A DNA stretch of 64,000 nt from Parabacteroides sp. PFB2-10 (GTDB taxonomy: Bacteria > Bacteroidota > Bacteroidia > Bacteroidales > Tannerellaceae): positions 186,001 to 250,000 of the forward strand of contig NZ_JARXWI010000001.1 of NCBI RefSeq assembly GCF_029893085.1. The letters are read 5' to 3'. A program made the translations under genes and the position numbers. Of this stretch, positions 1-9,357 are shown in pieces (position 1 is the first letter of the stretch; the number at the start of each line of letters is the position of its first letter). A model generated the notes under the pieces. It saw only the letters and a list, made by a program, of their open reading frames with translations. It made no database searches and was not told the origin of the DNA.

Positions 1-83
1 TAAGAAGAAAAGCGCTACTTCCGCCTGGTCGAGTATTTAGAGTTATCGATAGGAGTCTCCCTGTAGGGGGCAAGAGAACAAAA

Positions 84-130
84 AAAGACCTGAGATTTCA
101 GAATTTATCTGATTCTCAGGTCTTTGCTGT
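84..130. terminator. Hairpin terminator left of tRNA-Ala
   Basis: A perfect 12-bp inverted repeat (84-95 with 114-125) has an 18-nt loop, with A residues on the left and T-rich sequence on the right. It can therefore end transcription in either direction: from whatever lies left of the window, or from the leftward tRNA gene. Confidence 0.75.
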
Positions 131-159
131 TTTGTTTGGTTTTTCTAAAACCACTCGGG

Positions 160-233
160 TGGAGCATATCGGACTCGAACCGATCACCTTTAGACTGCCA
201 GTCTAACGCTCTAGCCAGATGAGCTAATGCCCC
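160..233 (-). tRNA. tRNA-Ala (anticodon GGC)
   Basis: The minus strand folds into a 74-nt cloverleaf. It has a 7-bp acceptor stem, a D arm, and an anticodon stem TTAGA/TCTAA with loop CTGGCAG, giving anticodon GGC (reads GCC, Ala). The variable loop is 5 nt and the T arm is ATCGG/CCGAT with loop TTCGAGT. Acceptor position 3:70 is G:U, the alanine identity element, which independently supports the assignment. The discriminator base is A. The 3' CCA is not encoded (CCC follows), so it must be added by a nucleotidyltransferase. A TATATTTG box at 256-263 on the same strand fits as its promoter. Confidence 0.95.
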
Positions 234-255
234 GTCAGGTTTTCTTTTTCCGGTG

Positions 256-263
256 CAAATATA
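256..263 (-). promoter_or_regulatory. -7 box (TATATTTG) of tRNA-Ala
   Basis: It matches the Bacteroidales -7 consensus TAnnTTTG on the minus strand, 22 nt upstream of the tRNA 5' end. No clear -33 box is visible. Confidence 0.55.
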
Positions 264-285
264 TGTAATTTTCTGATATAATCAT

Positions 286-293
286 TATCTTTG
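286..293 (+). promoter_or_regulatory. -7 box (TATCTTTG) of TPR/AraC regulator
   Basis: It matches TAnnTTTG and ends only 4 nt before the GTG start at 298, so the transcript would begin at or beside the start codon. See the finding on leaderless initiation. Confidence 0.5.
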
Positions 294-297
294 TTAG

Positions 298-2004
298 GTG
301 AAGGCATGTTTTTTTTTAGGGTTAGTATTTTGTTTAATGTCTTCATTTCTGTGGGGGAGAAATGCCGGTGATGATGAAGAGATTAAACGGTTACACGGGC
401 TGATAGAACAACATTTTTACCAAAATCCGTCTGTGGGACTCCATTACGTGCATCTACTCGACGAGGCTGCCCGCCTTCAAAACAATACCCGTCTGCAAAG
501 CTATGCCAAAGTCAAAGAGGTCGAATACTACTATCCGATGTTCGACAACGACAGTATTTTCAACGTCGCCCGGATGGCAGAAGAGTTTACCCGCCAGCAT
601 GAAGAATATCATTACCTTTTTTTAATACAATATATTCTCGTTCAGCGTTATATCAACGAAGGCGAATTCCGCCTTGCCCGGGAAAAGACCCGAGCCATGT
701 TCGATGAACTCAAAGAAAAGGGCAACGATGAAGACCGGGCCCTGGGGGTGTCGGCATTGGCCAATCTCTATAAACACCTGGAGCGTTACGAAGAGGCGAT
801 CGACTACTACCGGGAGAGCCTCCGACTGTTGCGGGCGGCCGGCGGAGGCAGCAACCTCTTCCTTATCCTGGAGAACTTCCGGGAGCTGGCCTTGGTGCAT
901 CAACGCATAGAACGATACGACCTGACCCTTCTTTATGCAGACTCCATGCGTGTGTTCATCACGCAAGCCGATACGGGCGGCCTGCCCAATAATAGTCAAT
1001 CACTGTTTATGGCCGCCTGTTTTACGGTCGAAGCCTTCAGCAAACGGGGGGAACTCGACGAAGCAACCGCCGCCTTGGCTACGATGGAGAGGCTTTATTC
1101 CGCCGACTTTCCCCGCTCGTTCCGGATACTCTATCTCCAGTCACTTGCCAGGTATCATCGGGCAAAGGGGGCATACGAAAAGGCGTACGCCCTGAATGAG
1201 GAGCTGTTGGAATTGGTCGAATTGCTTAGTACCCCAAACGAACGTCCCGATATCCTGCGCCGTAAAGCCGACCTATTGTCGTCGATGGGGCGTCCTGACG
1301 AAGCTATTCCGGTTTATGAAGAGGCTTTCGAACGGCAGATAGCCTATGATCACACCCGCCATAACCGGCAGGTCAACGAATTGCGAGCCATTTACGAATT
1401 AGATAAGATGGAGACACAGACGCGCGAAGATGCCTTGCGCATCCGTTTTACCCGAAATATCTCCCTGGCATTGGGCGTGATCGCGATCCTGTTGGGCACA
1501 ATCCTGTTTCTTGTCATACGCCAGGCTCGTCGCATCCGGATGAAAAACCGCGGATTGATCCGGCAAATCAACGAACAGGAACTGCTTACCGCCGAACTCG
1601 CCACCCGTGACGCGGAGATACAACGTCTGTCGCCTCCCCCGCCACCGGCTGCCACACCCGGTGAAACCATGGAGGAACTCTATCTCCGTATCCGCCTCTT
1701 TATGCAGGAGAACCAACCCTATATCGATCCCCTCTTCAACTGGAAAACGCTTATCGCCCTATTAGAAACCAACGAACGGCTCCTGCGCGCCACCCTGAAA
1801 AAATATCTTGGCGTTACCGTTTCCGAATACATCACCCGCCAACGCCTCAACTATGCCAAACGGCTCCTTGCCGAAAGCGATTCCACCATTGAAGCCATTG
1901 CCTTCGACGCCGGTTTTGGTTCGCGCAACACGTTTTACCGTCTTTTCCGCGAGCATTATGGCCTGACGCCCGACGAATACCGCAAGGCAAACAGGGAATC
2001 ATAA
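298..2004 (+). CDS. TPR/AraC-type HTH membrane regulator
   Basis: This is probably a one-piece sensor/regulator: a periplasmic TPR sensor joined through the inner membrane to a cytoplasmic AraC DNA-binding domain. The N-terminus (MKACFFLGLVFCLMSSFLWG) is a signal-peptide-like segment. Residues ~60-350 are helical TPR-like repeats, and ~386-408 (ISLALGVIAILLGTILFLVI) is a membrane span. A short coiled linker and a Pro-rich stretch (PPPPPAATP) follow. Residues ~465-565 form an AraC HTH (ending FDAGFGSRNTFYRLFREHYGLTPDEY). The start is GTG directly after an in-frame TAG; the next Met (residue 14) would destroy the signal segment. The architecture is common in Bacteroidetes. The adjacent surface-protein gene is a plausible target, but that is inference. 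Confidence 0.85.
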   Translation: MKACFFLGLVFCLMSSFLWGRNAGDDEEIKRLHGLIEQHFYQNPSVGLHYVHLLDEAARLQNNTRLQSYAKVKEVEYYYPMFDNDSIFNVARMAEEFTRQHEEYHYLFLIQYILVQRYINEGEFRLAREKTRAMFDELKEKGNDEDRALGVSALANLYKHLERYEEAIDYYRESLRLLRAAGGGSNLFLILENFRELALVHQRIERYDLTLLYADSMRVFITQADTGGLPNNSQSLFMAACFTVEAFSKRGELDEATAALATMERLYSADFPRSFRILYLQSLARYHRAKGAYEKAYALNEELLELVELLSTPNERPDILRRKADLLSSMGRPDEAIPVYEEAFERQIAYDHTRHNRQVNELRAIYELDKMETQTREDALRIRFTRNISLALGVIAILLGTILFLVIRQARRIRMKNRGLIRQINEQELLTAELATRDAEIQRLSPPPPPAATPGETMEELYLRIRLFMQENQPYIDPLFNWKTLIALLETNERLLRATLKKYLGVTVSEYITRQRLNYAKRLLAESDSTIEAIAFDAGFGSRNTFYRLFREHYGLTPDEYRKANRES

Positions 2005-2100
2005 ATTTTTTTTTCGCGCTGTAGCTTTTGACTTTCTTGGCTGTCGAAATCTGGGACAATCCCCGTTGAGATTTGTGACATCTTTCTTGTTTGAACCCTT

Positions 2101-2108
2101 TATTTTTG
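2101..2108 (+). promoter_or_regulatory. -7 box (TATTTTTG) of GLUG surface-protein gene
   Basis: TAnnTTTG match 120 nt upstream of the ATG at 2229, implying a leader of about 115 nt. The rest of the 2005-2228 gap shows no gene. A poor TTG-type -33 is the best available. Confidence 0.45.
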
Positions 2109-2228
2109 CGTACAATGATACAAAGCCTAACTACGATTCAGGCAGTGACCCCTCTCTCTATTTTCGGATAAGGAGACCTTAGAATGAAATAAATACAACG
2201 TAAACACCTTTATTTAAATTTAAACAGA

Positions 2229-5200
2229 ATGAGAAAGTTTTTCTATTTTTTAGTGGCCGGTATGTTGGCCATGAGTGCGCAATGGGCAACCGCCCAGGGC
2301 GACTTTGACGGAGGCAATGGCTCGGTGAATGATCCTTATAAGATCAGTACGCCGGAGCAGTTAAATCTTATCCGCAATTATCTTGGGGATGCAGACGGTA
2401 TCCATTTTGTCCTGACAGAGGATATCAATCTGGAGACTTACCTCTCCGAAGACAATCCCGGTTATAATGGCGGCCTGGGTTGGGAACCGATAGGAAAGCC
2501 TAGTGTGGGAAGCACCCCCGGTGAGGTATTTAGAGGCACCTTGGACGGAGCCGGTCACAAGATCACCGGGCTTTGGACCGACCGTCCGACGGAAAAAAAC
2601 GTGGGACTTTTCAGAATTATCAAAGAATCTACCATTACAAATCTTAAGGTAGAAATTGCCGAAAAGGGCGTGAAGGCGCTTGGATATGTTGGAGGACTGG
2701 CAGGATACATACAGGGCAGCAGCATAACCAATTGCGCCGTTAGCGGGGGAGCTATTACCGCTTCGCTGTACTATGGAGGGGGACTGGCAGGATCAGTCAC
2801 AAATACTTCGAATAGAAAGTCTATGATTGAGTCGACCTCTGCCTCGGTGGATATCTATGTCGTTGACCCGCTATTGGAAGGTGATAACCTTACTGTCGTT
2901 TACATGGGTGGTCTGGTCGGAAATGCGTCGGGAATCAGCGTGTCGGACTGTTTCGCTACCGGAGATATTATTCTGAAAGACGAAACAGACTATGAACATA
3001 CGATGATGTTTTTAGGTGGATTAGTAGGAATCATTTTTGGCGAATCATCTGTTGTCCGTTCTTATGCAGCGGGAGAGGTGGCTCCTGGCAGATCAGATGA
3101 ATCAAATGGAGATTGGAGTTTTGGTGGCCTGGTAGGAGTTGTCAACGAAGGTGATAATTGCGAATTCACCAACTCTTATTATAATAATGCCAACGAAAAA
3201 GGTATTGGTGATGGCGAGACTGAGACAGACGGAGTAACCGGTAAAACCGAAGAGGAATTGAATGATCCCGATTTATTTGATGAAAGCGCCAAATTTGATG
3301 GCGAAGGCGAAGGAACAGAAGACTCTCCCTATTTAATTACGACCCCTGAGCAACTGAATAGCCTCCGCAATTTTGTGGGGCCGATGTATGCCGACACCCA
3401 CTTTGCTTTGGATGAGGATATCAAGCTGGAGAGCTATCTTTCTGAAGGAAACGCCGGTTACAACGAAGGGGCAGGCTGGGAGCCGATCGGGAAGAATGAT
3501 GATCAGCAGATATCTCAAACCGCGTTTTACGGTTCGTTAGACGGACAGGGTCATACCATCAGTGGTTTGTGGATCAACCGGCCAGAAGGCTATAATATTG
3601 GCCTGTTTGGTTATATAAAGGACGGTACCCTACAGAATATTCACCTTGAGATTGCCGATCAGGGGGTGAAAGCAGATACTTCCGTCGGTGGTCTGGTTGG
3701 AGTAGCAACGAATAACTCCTTTATCAATTGTTCCGTTACCGGAGGACCCGTAACTGGATCGGAAAATGTAGGAGGACTGGCAAGTTATGTGTATGGATCC
3801 GTTGAGAAGTGCTTTAGTTCGGTTAATATTTATGTTACCACAGGCTATAATACCTATGCAGGCTGCTTGACAGGAAGTGTGAACGGCACACTTACAAACA
3901 GTTACGCGACCGGACATATTATGCCGGCTTCTCCGGGTGCGGAGGAGTATACCTCAAAGAAATTATACCTCGGAGGATTAGTGGGATCTTTAAATAGAGG
4001 ATCTACTCTCTCTTATTCGTATGCCTCCGGTAAAGTAGTGGATAGAACATTTTTCAACGCGAAGGGTGAAGGTGATTGGAATTTTGGCGGTCTGCTGGGA
4101 GAGCAATCGGGCAAGATCGTAGATTCCTATTCTAATTCGACTGATAACAACAGACCAGTGGGAAGGTATGTGAGTGGCGCCGCTTCTGGAGAGGCTACTG
4201 GTCTGCCCATTGGGGATTTGCAGAGAGCCGAGTTCTTCACGAATTGGGTATTCGACGGAGAGCCCTGGACGATAGAGGAGAGACAGACATCGCCCTACTT
4301 CTTAGGGCAAGCAGAGAAGGATATCCCTACCTATACTAATCCTTTTGACGGCGGTTATGGCAAGAAAGGCGATCCCTGGCAAATACGTACGGCCGAGCAG
4401 TTTGATCATCTGCGGGATTACCTGGGAATGCCCCATGCCGATAAATATTTTATCCTGATACGTAATATCGACCTGAATGAGGTGATTACCGACGAAAAAG
4501 GTTGGGAACCGATAGGAGAAGGTGTTGCCGGATCCTCTTTGGAGAAAGCCTTCTGGGGGCATCTGATTGGGGATCATTATACCATCAGCGGACTTTGGGC
4601 CGACCGGGCCGATGAAGAAGCTGTCGGTCTGTTTGCCCAGCTTCAGGGCGCTACTATCGAGGAGGTCAAATTGAGAATCGATAGCCGCGGCGTGAAGGGA
4701 GGCAGTTATGTCGGTGGATTAGCCGGAAGCATATCACATAATACCACGATCAACCGAAGCTCCGTAGCCGGCGGAACGATAAGCGGACACGTGCAGGTAG
4801 GCGCCCTGACGGCACTTGCTGAGAATAGTACAATCAAGGAGTCTTACAGCTCTACGCAGATCCGCGTATTAGATCCGAAACCATTCAACGCGCCTGTCAA
4901 CATCGGTGCATTGGTGGGCGAACTGCGTGGCGGTTCGTTAGAAAATGTCTACGCTACCGGTAGCATTGCGCCAGCGAACGCGGAACAGCAGTATGACTTC
5001 GCCGAATTCAACCTGGGCGGACTGGTAGGCTATGTTGCCAACGAAACAGGCAATATCACCAACAGTTATGCGTCAGGAAAGATGGCCGACAAAGAGGCTT
5101 TCGGCGAAGCGGGAGCCAATAATTGGTCGTTCGGTGGCCTGATAGGAAAGAAAGAGGGGGATGCTAACAGGATTTCAGGCGCTTATTACAACACGGATGA

Positions 5201-7205
5201 CAATGAGAACGGCATTGAAAGCGGCTCATCAGACGGCATGACAGGTAAAAGCATGACCGATCTGCAAACAAAAGCTACGTTTGAAGGATGGGGCTTCGAC
5301 GATGCCCCCTGGACGATCGACGAAAAAGTGTCATCACCCTATTTCCTCTGGCAGGCAGAAGACAGACCTTCCTACGATATGGTCTTCGAAAGCGGTGAAG
5401 GAACAGAAGACTCTCCCTGGGAGATCACTTCACCTGAGCAATTTAATAACATCCGCTTCTTCCTGGGTGACAAACATGACAATAAGTATTTTATTCTGAC
5501 AGCTGACGTCAATCTGGAAGAGTACATCTCCGGGCAGGAACTGACCCGTGCCGAAGGCAATGGATGGGAACCCATCGGTTCGTACGATCCCGATGGCAAG
5601 AAGCAATTTAGCGGTCACATAGACGGGCAGGGCCATACGATCAGCGGCCTTTGGATCAACCGGGAGGAGGAAAGACATGTAGGGCTTTTCGGCTATGCCA
5701 TCAACGCGACCATTACGAATATGCATGTTGACATTGCCCCAGCCGGCATCAAGGGGAAAACCCTGGTAGGAGGTCTGGCTGGACAGGTGAGCAACGGGCA
5801 AGGCGGTTCCATTAGTAATTGTGTTGTTACCGGAGGTGCGATCAGCGCTTATGGGGTAGCCGGCGGTTTGATTGGTGAAATGGATGGCGGTTCTCTCAAT
5901 AGCTCGTATGCAGCGGTCGATATCATCGCTTTAGAGAAAAAGGAAGAAGATAAAGAAGAATATCTGGAAGCCATCATGGGAGGGTTGATCGGGTATGCGA
6001 TGACAGACATCAAGGACTGTTATGCCACCGGCGATCTGATCGTAACCAATCCGTACGAAGAGCATTACAAACACCTGTTCACCTTGGGTGGATTAGTAGG
6101 CAAAGTCCATGAGCAAGGTAGCATAAGCCGTTGTTATGCCGTGGGAACAACTCCAAATGGGAAAAATGTACCAAAAAGCTGGAACATCGGCGGTTTGGTG
6201 GGACATGCACCGGATGCAACAAATCAGCAGATTTCAGATACCTATTACAATAAAAATACCAGCTACAAACCGGTTGGTGGCGAGCAGGAATATGAAGGTG
6301 TTACCGGTGTGACAATGAGACGTTTGTTGAGCAAAGCGACCTATAAAGGATGGTTTGCCGAAGGGACTCCCTGGGCGATCCAGGAAGGAACTACCACTCC
6401 TTACTTAAGTTGGCAGCGGACAAACGTTCAGCCTCCTTTCAAACCGGATGCAGCCGATTTGAGAGAGAGAGATCCGGAGAACGATAAGTACGACATCAAC
6501 ATCTCCCTGGGTGGCAATGTATTGGCCGACCATGCGGTTGGAAAGCATAGAGTGATGGACGAGAGTGAATGGACGCTGAAATTCCAGTTGGAAGACCCGA
6601 CGATAGATTATCGCGAGATCCTGTTCTTTGTCAATGGTAAGAAGAGCGATTTCTCTGTCGATGGCGAAAACGAATACAGCTATACGATCAGCTCTGTTCT
6701 ACAGGATTATGATATCGAGATCGCCCTCCAGAGATATACCGTTACAATGCCTGAAGTAGAAGATGCTGTGACAGATATGGCTGCGGGAGACTATTCGATT
6801 CTCTATAATAGCTGGTTCGAATTTATCCTGGCTCCCAATGAAAACTATTCATTGGAATATGTAACGGTCTATGCCAACGACGAGGTACTTCTCCCGATCG
6901 TGCAAACAAAAGAGTCTTCTATCTATAGCATAAGAAAGGTAAAAGAAAACACCTTGATTCGGATTGAAGGCATCTCACCGGTAGCCAATGCGGTATTGAA
7001 TGAGAACATCAACGTTCGGGTTGAAAACGAGCAATTGATTGTGACCAACGAAGGAGTGGACGGCATTGATGTGACGGTTTATAGTATCACAGGTAAAAAC
7101 ATGGGAGAAATTCGCGCCCTCCGTGGCACAGAATCTTTCGTTTTGCCTCGTGGTGTCTACATTGTCCGCGCCGGTGAAATGACAACAAAGGTAATAGTTA
7201 AGTAA
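2229..7205 (+). CDS. GLUG-repeat T9SS surface protein (1658 aa)
   Basis: A secreted, probably cell-surface-attached protein. It has a signal peptide (MRKFFYFLVAGMLAMSAQWATAQ) followed by four homologous modules starting near residues 24, 358, 705 and 1054. Each module opens with G-x-G-x-x-x-x-P-[YW]-x-I-x-[ST]-x-E-Q-[LF]-[ND], then GWEPIG and DG.GH.I.GLW, then many GLUG-like strands (VGGLAG, LGGLVG). Residues ~1400-1590 look like beta-sandwich linker. The end (VYSITGKNMGEI...LPRGVYIVRAGEMTTKVIVK) is a T9SS type A sorting domain. GLUG proteins are usually beta-helical adhesins or S-layer-like proteins; the ligand is unknown. It ends in a strong terminator, so it is transcribed alone. Confidence 0.85.
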   Translation: MRKFFYFLVAGMLAMSAQWATAQGDFDGGNGSVNDPYKISTPEQLNLIRNYLGDADGIHFVLTEDINLETYLSEDNPGYNGGLGWEPIGKPSVGSTPGEVFRGTLDGAGHKITGLWTDRPTEKNVGLFRIIKESTITNLKVEIAEKGVKALGYVGGLAGYIQGSSITNCAVSGGAITASLYYGGGLAGSVTNTSNRKSMIESTSASVDIYVVDPLLEGDNLTVVYMGGLVGNASGISVSDCFATGDIILKDETDYEHTMMFLGGLVGIIFGESSVVRSYAAGEVAPGRSDESNGDWSFGGLVGVVNEGDNCEFTNSYYNNANEKGIGDGETETDGVTGKTEEELNDPDLFDESAKFDGEGEGTEDSPYLITTPEQLNSLRNFVGPMYADTHFALDEDIKLESYLSEGNAGYNEGAGWEPIGKNDDQQISQTAFYGSLDGQGHTISGLWINRPEGYNIGLFGYIKDGTLQNIHLEIADQGVKADTSVGGLVGVATNNSFINCSVTGGPVTGSENVGGLASYVYGSVEKCFSSVNIYVTTGYNTYAGCLTGSVNGTLTNSYATGHIMPASPGAEEYTSKKLYLGGLVGSLNRGSTLSYSYASGKVVDRTFFNAKGEGDWNFGGLLGEQSGKIVDSYSNSTDNNRPVGRYVSGAASGEATGLPIGDLQRAEFFTNWVFDGEPWTIEERQTSPYFLGQAEKDIPTYTNPFDGGYGKKGDPWQIRTAEQFDHLRDYLGMPHADKYFILIRNIDLNEVITDEKGWEPIGEGVAGSSLEKAFWGHLIGDHYTISGLWADRADEEAVGLFAQLQGATIEEVKLRIDSRGVKGGSYVGGLAGSISHNTTINRSSVAGGTISGHVQVGALTALAENSTIKESYSSTQIRVLDPKPFNAPVNIGALVGELRGGSLENVYATGSIAPANAEQQYDFAEFNLGGLVGYVANETGNITNSYASGKMADKEAFGEAGANNWSFGGLIGKKEGDANRISGAYYNTDDNENGIESGSSDGMTGKSMTDLQTKATFEGWGFDDAPWTIDEKVSSPYFLWQAEDRPSYDMVFESGEGTEDSPWEITSPEQFNNIRFFLGDKHDNKYFILTADVNLEEYISGQELTRAEGNGWEPIGSYDPDGKKQFSGHIDGQGHTISGLWINREEERHVGLFGYAINATITNMHVDIAPAGIKGKTLVGGLAGQVSNGQGGSISNCVVTGGAISAYGVAGGLIGEMDGGSLNSSYAAVDIIALEKKEEDKEEYLEAIMGGLIGYAMTDIKDCYATGDLIVTNPYEEHYKHLFTLGGLVGKVHEQGSISRCYAVGTTPNGKNVPKSWNIGGLVGHAPDATNQQISDTYYNKNTSYKPVGGEQEYEGVTGVTMRRLLSKATYKGWFAEGTPWAIQEGTTTPYLSWQRTNVQPPFKPDAADLRERDPENDKYDINISLGGNVLADHAVGKHRVMDESEWTLKFQLEDPTIDYREILFFVNGKKSDFSVDGENEYSYTISSVLQDYDIEIALQRYTVTMPEVEDAVTDMAAGDYSILYNSWFEFILAPNENYSLEYVTVYANDEVLLPIVQTKESSIYSIRKVKENTLIRIEGISPVANAVLNENINVRVENEQLIVTNEGVDGIDVTVYSITGKNMGEIRALRGTESFVLPRGVYIVRAGEMTTKVIVK

Positions 7206-7265
7206 TGCACAAGAGATTTGTTTAGGTTAATGGCTTTATTTTAAAATAAAGCGTGCATGAATGAC

Positions 7266-7315
7266 GAGGGAAGACAGAAGATGGCAATGCGATCTTCTGC
7301 TCTTCCCTCTTTTTT
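7266..7315 (+). terminator. Rho-independent terminator of GLUG protein gene
   Basis: A 17-bp stem (7266-7282 with 7292-7309, one bulged C at 7300) with a 9-nt loop is followed by a run of Ts through 7315. Confidence 0.9.
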
Positions 7316-7332
7316 GCTTATACGTTTTAATT

Positions 7333-7498
7333 GTAAACAAACGTTAAATCTCCCCTTTTCTGGCGAAACCCCCAATTTACGATTTGTAATTTTCGCCCGA
7401 CTTTGCGCGCAAAAAGGCGGGACTTCGGAGACAAACTCCCGGGAGAAACACTTTTTAACATACCGATTTGTAACTAAAAGGTAGGCAATTGCTTACAG
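7333..7498 (-). repeat. Dispersed intergenic element, copy A
   Basis: Read on the minus strand it is a copy of the element at 33319-33497 and 48114-48295. Shared blocks in order are: GTTAAAAAGTG, TTTCTCCCGGGAGTTTG, AGTCC, TTTTTGCGCGCAAAGT, AATTACAAATCGTAAATT and TTAACGTTTGTTTAC. The palindrome CTCCCGGGAG is at 7436-7445. It holds no gene. Together with the terminator it fills the 7206-7661 gap. Confidence 0.85.
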
Positions 7499-7550
7499 TT
7501 TATCATTCGACACTTCTCTCGTTTGCTTGTTAAATTATTCTAATTGTAAG

Positions 7551-7569
7551 TACCTTGTGATACAAGGTA
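7551..7569. repeat. Perfect 8-bp inverted repeat, possible operator
   Basis: TACCTTGT and ACAAGGTA are separated by GAT, about 95 bp before the start of the first DUF2807 gene. It is too weak for a terminator (no T-run) and may be an operator; function is unknown. Confidence 0.35.
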
Positions 7570-7661
7570 TCTTATTATTAAATACATTTGCTTCATCAAA
7601 TAGTTGGCCGAAAGGCTATAAAAGGAAAAGAAAAAAGACACAACAAATAATTCCATTCATT

Positions 7662-8438
7662 ATGAAAGCAAATATCACATGGATCATCCTCTTATTAATG
7701 ACCTTCCCTACTGCTTTTGCGGCAGAGAAGGAGCGGGGCAATGGCCAAATGGAAACGAAAACGTTTCAGGTCGATCAATACAGTTGGCTTTACCTGGGGG
7801 AGAATATCGAATACGACGGCAATTCGGGTCGCAATCTCTTCAAAAAGCGGAAAGATCATTTTCCTACCTTTTATTATACCCAGGCAAAGGGGAATGCTAC
7901 GTTGGAAATAACCATTGACGAAAACCTATTGGAGTGGTTGGTCGTTGAACAAAAGGATCAGGTTTTGTATATCAAAGCAAAAGAGAATATCCGTATCCAT
8001 CCGACCCAACTGATCATAGAGGGGCAATCAGCCGATTTATCCTCGGTAGACATTATCGGTTGCATGAATTTTGTGGCGAAAGAGACCCTAACGGTCGACC
8101 GGTTGGCATACGAAATCTCCGGGGTAGGCGATATCACCTTAGACAAATTGGCGTGTAAAGATTTTGCCTGTGAGATCAAAGGGGTCGGCAATGTCTATCT
8201 GACCGGGAAGATCGCGAAAGGGAATTACCGCCTTTCCGGCGTCGGAAAGGTAAGGGCGTACGATTGCGAAGTGGAGAATCTGACCTGTCATGTGAGTGGT
8301 GTCGGCGATATGGAGGTCAAAGCCAGCAAACATCTCAAGGCCTCTACCTCCGGGGTGGGAAGCATCAAATACAAAGGCGATGCATTGCTTGATAAGTCGT
8401 CGACCGGGATCGGACGCGTAAAAAAAGTAAATGAATAA
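7662..8438 (+). CDS. DUF2807 (GIN domain) secreted protein, GVG type
   Basis: A 258-aa protein of the putative autotransporter adhesin head (GIN/DUF2807) family, widespread in Bacteroidetes and of unknown function. The ATG at 7662 gives a proper signal peptide (MKANITWIILLLMTFPTAFA); the open frame extends 45 codons further upstream without a secretion signal at its front. From residue ~140 it is built of short beta-helix rungs marked by GVG (SGVGDITLDK, KGVGNVYLTGK, SGVGKVRAYD, SGVGDMEVKA, SGVGSIKYKG). It has no lipobox, unlike its downstream paralog. It sits 24 bp upstream of that paralog and is probably co-transcribed. Confidence 0.75.
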   Translation: MKANITWIILLLMTFPTAFAAEKERGNGQMETKTFQVDQYSWLYLGENIEYDGNSGRNLFKKRKDHFPTFYYTQAKGNATLEITIDENLLEWLVVEQKDQVLYIKAKENIRIHPTQLIIEGQSADLSSVDIIGCMNFVAKETLTVDRLAYEISGVGDITLDKLACKDFACEIKGVGNVYLTGKIAKGNYRLSGVGKVRAYDCEVENLTCHVSGVGDMEVKASKHLKASTSGVGSIKYKGDALLDKSSTGIGRVKKVNE

Positions 8439-8462
8439 AACCTGTTATATCCATATATACGT

Positions 8463-9269
8463 ATGAAAACAAACATATATATCCTATTGATCGGCCTCAT
8501 CATTGCCCTGAACGGTTGTATTCCGGGGAAAGTAGTGAAAGGCGACGGGAATATCGTCACCGAAACGATCTCCATAGCTGATTATCATACGATAAAAGCG
8601 GCCAGCGGGCATATAACCGTTCGTTACACCCAGTCGGACGAACCGCCTTTTCTGCAGGTAAAGACAGACCAAAATATATACGAAATGTTTGAGTTTCGGA
8701 CAGATGAAGACGGAGCATTACTCATCAAACCGAAGCATCCCTACCGAAACAATTTCAATTTTCGCCCGACGGAATTCATTGTCCTGACCAATTCAACCAC
8801 CCTGAGAAAGGTGCGGATGGCGGGAGGTGCGGAGTTTAACGTCGAAAGCCCTCTCACAGCGGATCAATTGATTTTCGAACTGGCCGGTAGCGGGCGAATC
8901 AATCTGAAGGAGAAGGTGACCGTTGCCCGGTTAGGCGTAAACATTGCCGGTAGTGGCACATTGCATGCGCCGGATGTTTACTGTGATCAATTCAGAGGCG
9001 AAATCGCCGGTAGTGGCACGATGCATATCGGAGGCGAAGCCGAGAAGGCGAATATCGAGGTGGCCGGCAGCGGCAAGATACGGGCTTTTGACCTCCAGAT
9101 TGGCGACCTGAAATGCAATGTCGCCGGTAGTGGAAACATCGAAGCCACTGTTTCTCAAAATATCGATGTCAACGCAGTCGGCAGCGGAAAAGTCCGTTAT
9201 AAAGGAAACCCGGCGAATATCACCCGCACCATTGTCGGTTCAGGCTCCATCCGGAAGGTGGAGGATTAA
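8463..9269 (+). CDS. DUF2807 (GIN domain) lipoprotein, GSG type
   Basis: A 268-aa predicted lipoprotein: the signal ends in a lipobox (LIALNGC). The body is a DUF2807/GIN beta-helix with at least seven rungs carrying GSG (AGSGRINL, AGSGTLHA, AGSGTMHI, AGSGKIRAFD, AGSGNIEA, VGSGKVRYKG, VGSGSIRK). The repeats are visible in the DNA as recurring GCCGGTAGTGGCAC-like stretches. It is paralogous to the gene just upstream: matching endings (YKGDALL / YKGNPAN) and order of rungs. Cell-envelope location is inferred; the function of the family is unknown. Confidence 0.8.
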   Translation: MKTNIYILLIGLIIALNGCIPGKVVKGDGNIVTETISIADYHTIKAASGHITVRYTQSDEPPFLQVKTDQNIYEMFEFRTDEDGALLIKPKHPYRNNFNFRPTEFIVLTNSTTLRKVRMAGGAEFNVESPLTADQLIFELAGSGRINLKEKVTVARLGVNIAGSGTLHAPDVYCDQFRGEIAGSGTMHIGGEAEKANIEVAGSGKIRAFDLQIGDLKCNVAGSGNIEATVSQNIDVNAVGSGKVRYKGNPANITRTIVGSGSIRKVED

Positions 9270-9296
9270 AGCCACCCCATAGCGTAACAAACCAAG

Positions 9297-9326
9297 AAAA
9301 GTGATTGTTTATCAATCACTTTTTTG
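9297..9326 (+). terminator. Terminator after DUF2807 pair
   Basis: A perfect 11-bp stem (9297-9307 with 9313-9323) with a 5-nt loop is followed by Ts. Confidence 0.85.
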
Positions 9327-9357
9327 TATTTTTACAAACGCATAGAGACAGATAACT

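Noticed and set aside
1-66. Possible C-terminal tail of a gene at the left edge
   Set aside because: Short open stretches exist in two frames but each has fewer than 25 codons and no recognisable sequence.
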